The translations under genes and the position numbers were made by a program. DNA of 10,749 nt from Baffinella frigidus (taxonomy: Eukaryota > Cryptophyceae > Cryptomonadales > Baffinellaceae), in NCBI GenBank assembly GCA_026770585.1, contig MU647181.1, forward strand, positions 10,118 through 20,866, given 5' to 3'. The notes under the pieces were generated by a model. It worked only from the letters and a program-made list of their open reading frames with translations, did not search any database and was not told the DNA's origin. Numbering within the stretch: the first letter of the stretch is position 1; each line of letters opens with the position of its first letter. Positions 1-6,634 of the stretch are shown here, piece by piece.

Positions 1-48
1 GAGAGAGGGAGAGAGGGAGAGAGGGAGAGAGGGAGAGAGGGAGAGCAA
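1..48. repeat. GA-rich microsatellite in NDC1 intron 5
   Basis: Short units of the type GAGAGAGGGA repeat about six times with a period near 8. On the NDC1 sense strand this is a CT tract inside an intron. No coding content is seen. Confidence 0.85.
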
Positions 49-157
49 GAGATTGAGAGATCGAGAGATCAGTGCAGAAGTCGCATCAATTTCCAATTGG
101 AAACATTGGTATTTCAATCTATCATTTACGAGATGGAGATCGAGGAGGCACTGAAAG

Positions 158-217
158 CGAGAGAGAGAGAGAGAGAAAGAGATAGAGAGAGCGCGAGAGA
201 GAGCGAGAGAGAGGGGG
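158..217. repeat. Second GA microsatellite, just inside the NDC1 intron 5 donor
   Basis: A nearly pure GA run with scattered GCGA interruptions starts a few bases into the intron that follows exon 5. Between this and the first tract (49-157) is unremarkable sequence. Confidence 0.8.
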
Positions 218-223
218 CGGCAC

Positions 224-326
224 CTTGACAGCGATGGAGTTGCTCTCCACAGCCAGGACAGAGTTCTCTGTCCGCACATTCACACCCGCCTTGTGCAGCT
301 CCTGCACAGCCGTGATCCGGCTATAC
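224..326 (-). CDS. NDC1: NDC1 exon 5 (last exon inside the window)
   Basis: The acceptor CCCAG ends at 327, directly against the telomere-like tract; the donor AAG/GTGCCG starts at 223. The exon enters in phase 2, so its first G completes an Arg codon, and leaves in phase 0. It encodes YSRITAVQELHKAGVNVRTE and then ENSVLAVESNSIAVK, matching the family segment in which a short helix leads into 'GV.V.T...V..V'. Starting instead at the inner CTGTGCAG (position 303) would break the phase with exon 4. Confidence 0.8.
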
Positions 327-3300
327 CTGGGTTTTGGGTTTGGGGTTTGGGGTTTGGGGTTTAGGGTTTGGGTTTTGGGTTTTGGGTTTTAGGGTTTGGG
401 TTTTGGGTTTTGGGGTTAGGTTTTGGGTTTTGGGTTTTGGGTTTTGGGTTTTGGGGTTTAGGGTTTAGGTTTTGAGGTGTATGGTTCAGGGTTCCGGGGT
501 TGTCCAGCACATCTGCGTCAACCCCCCGCTCCCGCGCAAACGCCCCCGTTTCGCCCACGCAGTGCAACGTCTCACCAACAGCGACACAGGATGGCTCACC
601 CCCAGATGTTATACAGTCCACCTACCCTAACACAGGCTACCGTAACACATACCTACCCTCCACACATACTCCTTCGGCCGGCCCCCGATTCCCCCCTGCA
701 AGGAAGTATGCCTGAAGGGTGGACGCCATAACGCATACCTACCCTCCACACATACTCAATCAGTCCGGCCCCGACGGGTATGTGTTAGGGTAGGTCCACT
801 GTACTCAGGCAACCCTAAACCCTGGCTCCCGTACCGCTGGGCCGCAGGGAGGAGCTGCGCCCCCCGGTGCAGCAGCGTCACGGTCGCCCACCCCGCGTTC
901 TCGCGCGCCAGGCTGCTCGCGAGCTCGACCCCTGCGTAGCCCCCCCCGACGATGACGAGCGACGCCTTTGCCTTGCCTGCGGTCGGCAGAATTAGGCGGG
1001 TGCTGCGATACACACATATACGTATATGAGTTGCAATATACGTATATACACTGCAACTCGTATACGGATTTTCCTCGAGGTGGCATGCAGCACGCAGCGC
1101 ACTCGAGGCTGGAAGAGGGGGTATTTTAAATGAGAGATTGTTTAATTTAGTACCAGTCACGGGCATGCTTGGTCACGACCCCGCTTGAATTAAAGCGGGG
1201 ACGTGACCGAACGCCCCTTTTGTACGAAAATTACCACACCCCTCTTTTTTCTCTCCACTTGTTAAGGACTTGTAAAGCTATTTAAAAAAAAATACTGCCT
1301 CTTCCAGTCTCGAGTGGGCGCGCCTTCCTCCTCGCAGAAAGTCCTCGCAGGAAACGCCCCCAGGAGTGAGCATCACGCCGAGGCACGCGGCGTCCCCTCG
1401 AAAAACAAGTTTCACCCTGGACAGCAAGCTCGCATCGCATGCTAGCAGGAATGGCGCCGCAACGGTCTGGACGCGTCGGGGCGGGGCAGGAGCTACTGAA
1501 AAGCCACACGGGAAGTCTCAAAGAGTAGCGGCAAGGATCATTGCCCTTTGGAGCCATTTGCATCTGACAAGGCCATTTCTGCCCTGAGGACGTGACCAAA
1601 ATTCGTCAAAACCTGCCAATACGTGTAGTGTCGTGTCCACAAAAATTGAGGCTTTCCCTGTGGATTTGCAGTAGAGGGCAAGCGCGCGGTGTGTTGACGG
1701 GGCAAGGTCATCCACCAACCCTCACGGGGCTCACGGGAGGACCAAATCCATTGATCTCGACCTGTTCCGAAAAGTTGATTATGCACCAAGATTTTGTCAA
1801 CTTAAGACCAGACACCCCAGATCTGGGGTGTCTGCACGGTGAATCTGAGGTCTGAAAATCGACGAGTTGGTCTTCCCGGTATCATGCAAAAAGCGTACGT
1901 TAACGGAGTAGTAACTGTGGTACAAAATTTATAATGGAAAACATTCCTGGGCTTTAAAAGTCCTGAACTCGCTTTTAAAATCGTTTTAGAGCTGGCAAGC
2001 CCACGTTAACGAGGGACTTAAGGGGTCCGTTAACGTAAGCTTTTCGCATCAGGTAGGGTTGGTTCATGACGGGGCGCGGGGAAGGGGCACCAGGGCGCGG
2101 GGCGGCCTTGGCCGCGGCCAGTCGTTGTCTGAGCAGCCTCGCATCCTCGTTTTCTTAAGTCAATTCCCCTGTAAATTTGTCAACTTATGCGGAGAGTAAA
2201 GAATAAGTTGACGAATTTGTAGGGGGATTGACTTAAGAAAGCGAGTTTTAGAACTCGTTTTCTGAGATAAGTGAGGGTTGGTGGATGATGCGGGGAAGGG
2301 GCACCAGGGCGCGGGGCGGCCTTGGCCGCGGCGAGACGTTGTCTGAGCAGCTTCGCATCCTCGGCGCGATTGAACGCCAGGGCGTGCGCCGCCGCCCCGT
2401 TGTCGGCGGGCAGTTTCTGTGCATAGGAGAGGGGGGGGAGAGGTGAGTGGTGTGGCGACGGCCGCAGGAACTGCGCGCCACTCTTTGGGTGTTGCTTGGC
2501 TGGAGTGTGAGAGGTGAGTGTTGTGGAGTGGAAGTTGCACAACCCACCTTGTCGTCCGCGTGCCGTTTCTGTGCACACCCACGGCGGGAGAGAGAGGTGA
2601 GTGCTGCGTGCACACCCAAGGCGAAAGAGAGAGGTGAGTGCTGTGAAGTGGAAGACGGGCGAGAAACCGGGAGTTGGGCGCGGGGTGGATGAAATGGGAA
2701 GGGATGAGACTGGAGGCCGCGTTCTGACTGCTGATCAGTCGGGATGGGTTGGGGGGGTGACGCGAACCTGCTGAGCACCCCCGGCGAGGACGAGCGTGTC
2801 GTACTCGACAACCTTGCTGCCCCCGCCCGCGACTGCCGCAACGCCCACCTCCACCTCCCTCGTCGCCTGCAAGACGTTCGCCGTCAGAACCTCGCGCAGA
2901 TCGCCTCGTGTCGAGCTCATGGAGAAAAGCGGGCCTGCGGAAGTAATCCCTTAGGAGGCAGCACCTGGTCGATGCGCACAGCAGATCCCTGGACGAACTT
3001 GATGCCTGAGCCCTGGAGCAGATCCTCGAACACTGGCGCCACCTCCCAGTCGCGCATTTCCCCAGTGACGAGCTCGTAGAGGAGCGGGAGGAACACGAAG
3101 CGGTCCCGCGGGTCTATCAGCGTGATTTCCGCCTTGCTTCCGTCCGGCGCAAGTGGCGCCAAGTTCGCGAGCTTCATCGCGGTAAACAACCCCCCGAACC
3201 CCCCACCCACAACGCACACCCGCTTCCCCACTTTCCCCCCAGACGCCTGGCACTCCGCGTCCCGCAGGCCCCGCAGAGCCGCCGCCCTGCTCGCGATGCG

Positions 3301-3474
3301 CCCTGGCACCGCGAACCTTGCAGGCGCAGCCTGGCTGGCCCCTGGCAGCCGCGTCCGGGCAGAAAATGACGCAGGTGCGATGGGCGGCGCGGAAAACCCC
3401 CAGAGCGCGCGGGCATGCAGGAGGAGGCAGGCGCCCACGAGGAGGAGGGGCGACCGGGAACCCATTCTCGCCAT
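224..3474 (-). CDS. NDC1: NDC1-type type II NAD(P)H:quinone oxidoreductase, plastid-targeted, 5' part (five exons, gene continues past the left edge)
   Basis: The exons on the minus strand are 3474-2965, 2866-2768, 2416-2305, 976-835 and 326-224. They join in phase into 322 codons with no stop. Residues 1-26 look like a signal peptide (hydrophobic LLLVGACLLL). GFSAPP follows, with Phe27 as the likely start of a transit peptide, as in complex red plastids. Residues 88-95 (VVGGGFGG) form the first Rossmann FAD-binding loop, RFVFLPLLYE is the family's FAD-domain motif, and EYDTLVLAGGA closes that domain. Residues 249-256 (IVGGGYAG) form the NAD(P)H-binding loop. The order and wording match plant and cyanobacterial NDC1, a flavoprotein that reduces plastoquinone and acts in phylloquinone and tocopherol metabolism. 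About 150 C-terminal residues should lie left of the window. Introns are 98, 351, 1328 and 508 nt. Start: ATG at 3474; an in-frame ATG at 3465 is an alternative that keeps the presequence. The family call is firm; the exact quinone substrate is inferred. Confidence 0.88.
328..476. repeat. Degenerate telomere-like tract (TTTTGGG/TTTAGGG) in NDC1 intron 4
   Basis: About twenty head-to-tail units, mostly TTTTGGG and TTTGGGG with several perfect TTTAGGG (the plant-type telomere repeat also found in several algae). The G-rich strand is the plus strand. The tract touches the acceptor AG of exon 5, so the intron ends in (CCCAAAA)n and no normal polypyrimidine tract is present. Confidence 0.85.
477..611. 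other. Unassigned part of NDC1 intron 4
   Basis: GC-rich sequence with an open minus-strand frame over roughly 480-620 (CVGETGAFARERGVDADV in the middle). It matches no NDC1 segment that I recognise. Exons 4 and 5 join perfectly without it, so I treat it as intron. Confidence 0.5.
612..803. mobile_element. TIR element with TA/CAGT ends in NDC1 intron 4 (192 bp, MITE-like)
   Basis: The left end TACAGTCCACCTACCCTAAC is matched on the opposite strand at the right end by TACAGTGGACCTACCCTAAC. Both ends start TA-CAGT, as in Tc1/mariner-derived elements with a TA target duplication. Inside, a 31-bp direct repeat (641-671 and 727-757) differs at two bases. There is no transposase frame. Confidence 0.65.
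835..976 (-). CDS. NDC1: NDC1 exon 4 (NAD(P)H-binding loop)
   Basis: The acceptor CGACCGCAG ends at 977, with a possible branch point CTAAT some 20 nt upstream. The donor GCG/GTACGG starts at 834. The exon enters in phase 1 and leaves in phase 2. It encodes ASLVIVGGGYAGVELASSLA, the second Rossmann motif of NDH-2 enzymes, then VTLLHRGAQLLPAAQ, the following strand that contacts the dinucleotide. Confidence 0.88.
1022..1065. repeat. Hairpin with an internal ATATACGTATAT palindrome, NDC1 intron 3
   Basis: Arms GTATATGAGTTGCA (1022-1035) and TGCAACTCGTATAC (1052-1065) pair with one mismatch. The loop itself holds the self-complementary ATATACGTATAT, and a second copy of that 12-mer overlaps the left arm. 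Confidence 0.6.
1097..1322. mobile_element. TIR element (about 226 bp) in NDC1 intron 3
   Basis: The left end ACTCGAGGCTGGAAGAGG, then GTATTTTAAAT, is repeated inverted at the right end as ACTCGAGACTGGAAGAGG, then GTATTTTT...AAAT. Near the centre is a second palindrome (1171-1208) with arms GGTCACGACCCCGCTT and its near complement. No coding capacity, so MITE-like. Confidence 0.62.
1323..1808. other. Intron 3 sequence without recognised features
   Basis: Several short open frames exist on both strands, but none shows a known motif and no splice-compatible NDC1 segment is needed here. No repeat was found on reading. Confidence 0.5.
1809..1834. repeat. Perfect 26-bp palindrome
   Basis: The half-site CAGACACCCCAGA is followed directly by its exact reverse complement, with no loop. 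It sits in NDC1 intron 3, just after GTCAACTTAAG, a string also seen in the ends of the nearby fold-back element. Confidence 0.8.
1880..2055. mobile_element. TIR element with TA ends (176 bp), NDC1 intron 3
   Basis: The left end TATCATGCAAAAAGCGTACG continues TTAACGGA. The inverted right end reads TACCTGATGCGAAAAGCTTA and then CGTTAACGGA. About 26 bp match with a small gap and a few substitutions. TA flanks both sides. There is no coding content; MITE-like. Confidence 0.62.
2051..2149 (-). repeat. Partial duplicate of NDC1 exon 3 and the start of intron 3
   Basis: This stretch repeats 2270-2363 in the same orientation with a handful of differences (GAGACG versus CCAGTCG, AGCTTCGC versus AGCCTCGC). 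It includes the donor CCCTG/GTGCCC and about the last 60 exonic bases. It breaks off at GCATCCTCG, exactly where the fold-back element begins. It lacks the exon's acceptor, so it should not be spliced in as an exon, but its decoy donor is intact. Confidence 0.8.
2146..2245. mobile_element. Fold-back element, 43-bp arms, between the two exon 3 copies
   Basis: Arms 2146-2188 and 2203-2245 are inverted copies with about five mismatches, around a 14-nt loop. The outer arm reads CTTAAGTCAATTCCCC and the inner arm GTCAACTTAT. It could be a MITE or a palindromic repair product; no clear target duplication was found. Confidence 0.7.
2305..2416 (-). CDS. NDC1: NDC1 exon 3
   Basis: The acceptor ATGCACAG ends at 2417 and the donor CCCTG/GTGCCC starts at 2304. 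The exon enters in phase 0 and leaves in phase 1, matching exon 4. It encodes KLPADNGAAAHALAFNRAED and then a Leu/Arg-rich helix, which fits the NDC1 segment between the FAD and NAD domains (plant proteins have a similar KL...PGA...AFPF...LEDA pattern). The last 75 bases or so and the following intron start are repeated 214 bp downstream in the intron. Confidence 0.83.
2768..2866 (-). CDS. NDC1: NDC1 exon 2 (33 codons)
   Basis: The acceptor TTGCAG ends at 2867 and the donor CAG/GTTCGC starts at 2767; both are phase 0. The exon starts ATREVEVG, which continues the sense of the exon 1 end, and contains VVEYDTLVLAGGAQ, the conserved strand closing the FAD domain. The donor is the least certain boundary: ending three bases earlier at the previous CAG would lack a GT. 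Confidence 0.82.
2965..3474 (-). CDS. NDC1: NDC1 exon 1 (170 codons)
   Basis: The exon runs from the ATG at 3474 to CAG at 2965, followed by the donor GTGCTG, in phase 0. It holds the bipartite presequence (roughly residues 1-80), the first GxGxxG loop, and DLLQGSGIKFVQGSAVRIDQ at the end. Reading on past the donor meets a stop after 16 codons, and that tail has no family resemblance, which supports splicing here. Confidence 0.88.
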
Positions 3475-3646
3475 CGCCTTTAGGACGTATATTTGATGGT
3501 CAAAATCCGTAAAATCCCTAACCTGTTCGAGAAAGTTGACCGAATAGTTTAGTCTATTTCAACTGCCTTGAGAGAGAACGTTGAGGAGGGGTCCGGCTGT
3601 CCGTTCTGTCTGTGAGAGGGGGGCGGAGCGGCCGTGCACGGGCACC
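3475..3646. promoter_or_regulatory. Shared intergenic region of the divergent NDC1 and CFAP97 genes
   Basis: Only 172 bp separate the two start codons, so both 5' UTRs and promoters must lie here or overlap the genes. No convincing TATA box is seen; AATATACG near 3490 on the minus strand is AT-rich but weak. The role as a bidirectional promoter is inferred from position only. Confidence 0.55.
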
Positions 3647-4024
3647 ATGTACGCGTACAGGAAGGCGATGCCGCGGCTGAACAAGCACCTCGACGAGAAG
3701 TGGGTGAAGCACTGCCAGCAGATGCACCGCAAGCGCCTCAAGCAGATGAAGCCCGCCATCGACAACAAGCCGCCTCCCAAATACGTGCACCTGGTGCAGA
3801 ACCTGAAGAAGCAGCAGATGGACGAGGAGCGCTACTCGCAGATCGAGCGCGACAACTACCTGCTCCTTGACAAGATGTCGTACATTATGACACACCCCCA
3901 GCTGCTCGACGAGAAGTACATGGGGCCTCCCGTCACTTTCGGCAAATCTCTCAACAAGGAGTACCGGAAGCGCGAGCTCATGCGCATCACTGAGGAAAAC
4001 CTGCAGATCCTCCGCCGCATCCAG
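3647..4024 (+). CDS. CFAP97-domain gene exon 1 (126 codons)
   Basis: The exon runs from the ATG to CAG/GTATCC, phase 0. It carries nearly the whole domain. Reading past the donor gives Pro/Arg-rich sequence to a stop at 4148-4150, unlike the family. Confidence 0.88.
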
Positions 4025-5542
4025 GTATCCCACTTGCGCAGCGCGCCCGCCTGCCGCCCCCGGCCTCCACCTTCCTCTTCCGTCCGACCTGTTAGGGACG
4101 GCAGCCAGCAGCTCGCCTGCAGACCCTGGCCCGTCGCTGCGCCCCGCTGACCCCCCCTCTCCTCCTCCCCGACAACAGCACAAAGAGCCGTACTACAACC
4201 ACCTGGAATGGGAGGAGGAGTCACGGCGGGCGGAGGAGTACTTGCGCAACTGCGCCGAGTACCCAATCGTCTTGCCCTCCGCCAGAGGAAGCACTGCGGT
4301 CTGCCCGCCCCCCCATCATCCCATCATCCCAACTCCCACAACCACCCGCGCCCGGGTGCAACTCGCGCCTCAGGATTGGGCGGCCATGCCGTTGCTGCGA
4401 CGTCTCAACCCTCTCCTGCCAAGCCTCGTTGAACCCGGTCCTGCAGCGCACCCTCTACACCGTCTGCTCCCGGCAGCAAGCAGCACCAGGAGGAGAAAGA
4501 CTGACAGCGCGGCGTGTGGCGCAGCGGCAGTCAGGTGGGTTCACACGGGAGCCAGGGCTGATCAAGAGCACGCCTGCGCCGCTTCAGGTGAAACGCCCTT
4601 GACCGAGAGCCTTGACAGGAGGCGGCGGGTGGGGCGGGGTGCCGGTCGGTGCTTGAGGCAACGAATTCCGGGGTGGTGGGCGAGATCTGCAGTGAATCCA
4701 GCGTCCTGGTCCATTTCTTATATCTAGCGTCCCTTGGTTCTTGTCCTGTTATCGTGTCACCCGGTGTGACGCTTGACTCACCTGAAAGTGCCCATTTGTT
4801 TTAAGACGCCTCATCTCATCTCGAGCGTGGGCTACGAGATGAGTGCCACACAGCGGACTTCGAAGTGATTTTGAACAACATAGAATCGATAAGACCATTG
4901 ACCCTACGATAGACAATACGTAGGGACATAGGGGGGGGTTCTTCGGATGAGGTAACGAAAAGTCGGCCCGATTTGTACCGAAAACCCCTTCGTAGCCCGC
5001 TGTGTGGATAGCCCTCGAGGTTAAAATTCTGAGCCACGCGGATCGTGTTGGACTTGGCAAGCTGGGGGCGGTGCGTGTGGACAGGTAGAGAGTCGATGCT
5101 GAGCTTTGAATCCGGTGAATCTCAACTACACGGCAGCACAGCAAATCCCACTGAATTCGGGTAGGGTTCGGTCGGAGCGAGAAAAAGAAGTCCTCTCCCT
5201 CTCTCTCGCCCTCCTTCTCTCTCCTCTCTCTCTCTCTCTCCCTCTCCCTCTCCCTCTCCCTCTCTCCCGCCCTCCCTCTCTCTCCTCTCTCTCTCTCTCC
5301 CCCCCTCTCCCTCTCCCTCTCTCTCAAGAGACCTGACGTGGAACGTATCGGCCTCGCAGGTGCGGATCAAAGGGAAAGGGCAGTCGACGCTGTCAGCAGC
5401 AGAGGGGGGGATGGGCGAGGAGTCGGACGACCAGATGCAGATGGGGGCGGACCGCAGCCAGCTGCAGAGCCGGGGGAGCTCGCGGGACGCGCGCATGCAG
5501 CAGACCATGCCCAAGGTCGAGGAGGAGGAGGACGCGCCGTGA
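3647..5542 (+). CDS. CFAP97/Hemingway-domain ciliary protein (three-exon model)
   Basis: Exons 3647-4024, 4179 to about 4298, and 5360-5542 give roughly 226 residues. Residues 1-126 hold the CFAP97 (KIAA1430) domain: a basic N-terminus with repeated Lys/Arg, then IDNKPPPKYVHL, then QIERDNYLLLDKMSYIM, then SLNKEYRKRELMRITEEN, the family signature. Exon 2 adds the closing helix YYNHLEWEEESRRAEEYL, also found at the end of the small CFAP97D1 proteins. The tail is acidic, Gln- and Met-rich, ending EEEEDAP. Animal members act in cilia and sperm-flagellum axoneme maintenance; here the protein is presumably flagellar. The start ATG at 3647 has a good context (CACCATG); upstream in-frame codons lack an ATG. 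The end of exon 2 is uncertain, and a further small exon in intron 2 cannot be excluded. Confidence 0.82.
4179..4298 (+). CDS. CFAP97-domain gene exon 2 (donor uncertain)
   Basis: The acceptor CCGACAACAG ends at 4178, phase 0, and intron 1 is 154 nt. The conserved helix ends near RNCAEYPI. Three phase-0 donors would join to the last exon: 4269 (ATC/GTCTTG), 4299 (GCG/GTCTGC) and 4356 (CGG/GTGCAA). I chose 4299 because every other exon here ends in G and the sequence beyond turns into C-rich simple repeats. The 4356 donor resembles the GTGC donors of NDC1 and remains possible. Confidence 0.6.
4299..4845. other. First part of CFAP97-gene intron 2
   Basis: A plus-strand frame stays open from exon 2 to 4727, but its composition (Pro/His runs, then Arg-rich) looks like GC-rich intron. 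Good-looking donors at 4535 and 4588 do not fit the phase of the last exon. A 9-bp hairpin (CTCATCTCG at 4815, CGAGATGAG at 4835) sits near the end. Confidence 0.5.
4846..5007. mobile_element. TIR element (162 bp) in CFAP97-gene intron 2
   Basis: The left end CCACACAGCGGACTTCGAAG, then TGATTTT, matches the inverted right end CCACACAGCGGGCTACGAAG, then GGGTTTT, with a few mismatches over about 27 bp. There is no open frame with known content; MITE-like. No target duplication is obvious. Confidence 0.65.
5191..5325. repeat. CT-rich microsatellite upstream of the last CFAP97 exon
   Basis: About 135 bp of CTCTCC/CCCTCTC units end some 34 nt before the acceptor AG, and so may act as an oversized polypyrimidine tract. 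Open frames on both strands here are low-complexity artefacts. Confidence 0.88.
5360..5542 (+). CDS. CFAP97-domain gene last exon
   Basis: The acceptor GGCCTCGCAG ends at 5359, after a long pyrimidine tract. The frame is phase 0, runs 60 codons, and ends in TGA. The product is polar, with DDQMQMGADRSQ and a final acidic run. Its codon use is as GC-rich as exon 1. The assignment to this gene rests on strand, phase and position, since the tail is not conserved in the family. Confidence 0.68.
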   Translation: MRIKGKGQSTLSAAEGGMGEESDDQMQMGADRSQLQSRGSSRDARMQQTMPKVEEEEDAP

Positions 5543-5872
5543 GGGGGGTGCGCGCGGGGGGAGGGGGGGGGTAGTGAGGATAAAGCGGTAGGAGAGAGGA
5601 TGGGCTAGTTGTCGGAGCAAGGCGTACTGTTAATTGGCAAGCAGCATACGACTGAAGATAGGAGACGCGGGATGAAGCGGGGGCTGGTGGGGCAGGCTGG
5701 TATATCTGTAAGCTTGGGATGTGTGGTGTAGGGGTAGATGCGATGGAGGGTAGGGGCGGGAGTGCGGCATGGGTTTCCAGTTTGTAAAGCGATTAAGATG
5801 CTACATGGTGTGTTGGGTTTCTTGCGGTTCTGCCCCAGGATGATGTCGCGCTTCGGAAGTCCTTGTTGTCGA
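5543..5872. other. 3' flank of the CFAP97 gene; no gene seen
   Basis: A poly-G-rich stretch follows the stop. TGTAA occurs at 5706 and 5783; this is a polyadenylation motif in green algae, but its use in this organism is unknown. No AATAAA was seen, and nothing else is recognised. Confidence 0.45.
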
Positions 5873-6116
5873 TACAGGGGAACCTCGCCCATAAGAAACA
5901 CCCATCCCCCTACAGGGGTACCTCGCTCATGAGAAACCGCGCCCCCTCTAGGACCCTACAGTAGGGCTAAGCCTAGGGCCCTCCGGTGGTCCTAGGGGGG
6001 GGGGCGGTTTCTTATGAGCGAGGTACCCCTGTAGGGTCCCCATAGGGCCCTAGGCATCGCCCTACTGTAGGGTGCTAGGGGGGGGTGCATTTTCTTGTAA
6101 GCGAGGTACCCCTGTA
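5873..6116. mobile_element. Family E element, older copy, split by a nested copy
   Basis: The left half (5873-5912) starts TACAGGGGAACCTCGCCCAT and the right half (6032-6116) ends in the inverted form of that terminus. Removing 5911-6033 and one TA restores a single element of about 123 bp. Its arms are more diverged than those of the insert, in keeping with greater age. Confidence 0.75.
5911..6033. mobile_element. Family E element nested in an older copy (123 bp)
   Basis: Termini TACAGGGGTACCTCGCTCAT and its inverted copy run about 43 bp inwards to CTAGG. The core is CCCTACAGTAGGG, then GCCTAGGGCCC. TA on both sides fits a TA target duplication. The ends start CAGGGG, which hints at a Tc1/mariner-type mobiliser. 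Non-coding. Confidence 0.82.
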
Positions 6117-6275
6117 GGCGCCAGAGGCAGCAACGTGCAATGTCACCACGTCCAGTCCACACGACATTCACACGGAGAATCGCCTGTCGGTGCAGCTGTA
6201 ACACTGCATTTTCCCAAGCAATGCCCCTCCCCACAGTGTGGAGCGCTGGCTCTTCCAAGGTATGGGGTACAGCGG

Positions 6276-6397
6276 TACAGGGGTACCTCGCTCACAAGAA
6301 ACTGCCCCTCCCCCAAGGGCCACCATAGGGCCCTGGGCATAGGCCTAGTGTAGGGTCCTAGGGGGAGGCGGTTTCTTTTGAGCGAGGTACCCCAGTA
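6276..6397. mobile_element. Family E element, third copy (122 bp)
   Basis: The left end TACAGGGGTACCTCGCTCAC continues AAGAAACTGCCCC. The right end is its inverse with TTTTGAGCG in place of TTATGAGCG and CCCAGTA in place of CCCTGTA. The core contains CCCTGGGCATAGGCCTAG. The 160 bp between this and the nested pair shows no feature. Confidence 0.8.
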
Positions 6398-6451
6398 GTT
6401 GACTCATAAGGTGCGTGCAATCTGAGAACGGTTGGTGGCATGTTCTGTACA

Positions 6452-6562
6452 GGGGGGGCTTGGTGTGATCCGAAAGGAAGCATGGCCTTTTTACAGACAA
6501 AGTTCCGGTGTCCGCCTATGTTGGGAGCTCGAAGAACCTAACGGACCTAAAGGACAATCTAA
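6452..6562 (+). repeat. Family R dispersed repeat, copy 1
   Basis: Shares GTGATCCGAAAGGAAGCATG, then TTCCGGTGTCCGCCTATGTT, then GGGAGCTCGAAGAACCTAA with copies at 9686-9793 (full length, minus), 8474-8545 (minus, shorter) and 10588-10618 (minus, end only). One frame reads PVSAYVGSSKNLTDLKD and another GVRLCWELEEP; both stay open through the repeat. Origin unknown; it may be a fragment of a mobile-element gene. Confidence 0.75.
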
Positions 6563-6634
6563 GAAACGCAGGGGACACGGTGGGTGGCAAGTTTTAAAAT
6601 TTAAGAGACGCAGCAAAAACGGTCGGTCCAGTTC

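Noticed and set aside
361-621. Minus-strand open frame with Asn-Pro-Lys repeats
   Set aside because: The second half is a translation of the telomere-like tract. The first half is not needed to join exons 4 and 5.
2935-2964. A 30-nt intron (GTGCTG to CCGCAG) after NDC1 exon 1
   Set aside because: It leads straight into a stop in phase 0, and the other frames do not fit. The acceptor at 2867 joins IDQ to ATREVEV in phase and fits the family.
3581-3646. TTG-started N-terminal extension of the CFAP97 gene
   Set aside because: There is no ATG; the extension is Arg-rich UTR-like sequence, and the ATG at 3647 has good context and begins the domain.
3554-4183. Long minus-strand frame rich in Leu and Val
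   Set aside because: It is the shadow of CFAP97 exon 1, whose plus-strand frame has clear family motifs.
4242-4727. Continuous 161-codon frame extending exon 2
   Set aside because: The conserved part ends near 4268. The rest is simple C-rich sequence, and read-through would lose the last exon.
5122-5514. Arg/Glu-repeat open frames around the CT tract
   Set aside because: Low-complexity translation of a microsatellite.
5992-6340. Open frames containing YRGTSLIRN and SEVPLYR on both strands
   Set aside because: These are translations of the family E inverted ends in either direction, not proteins.
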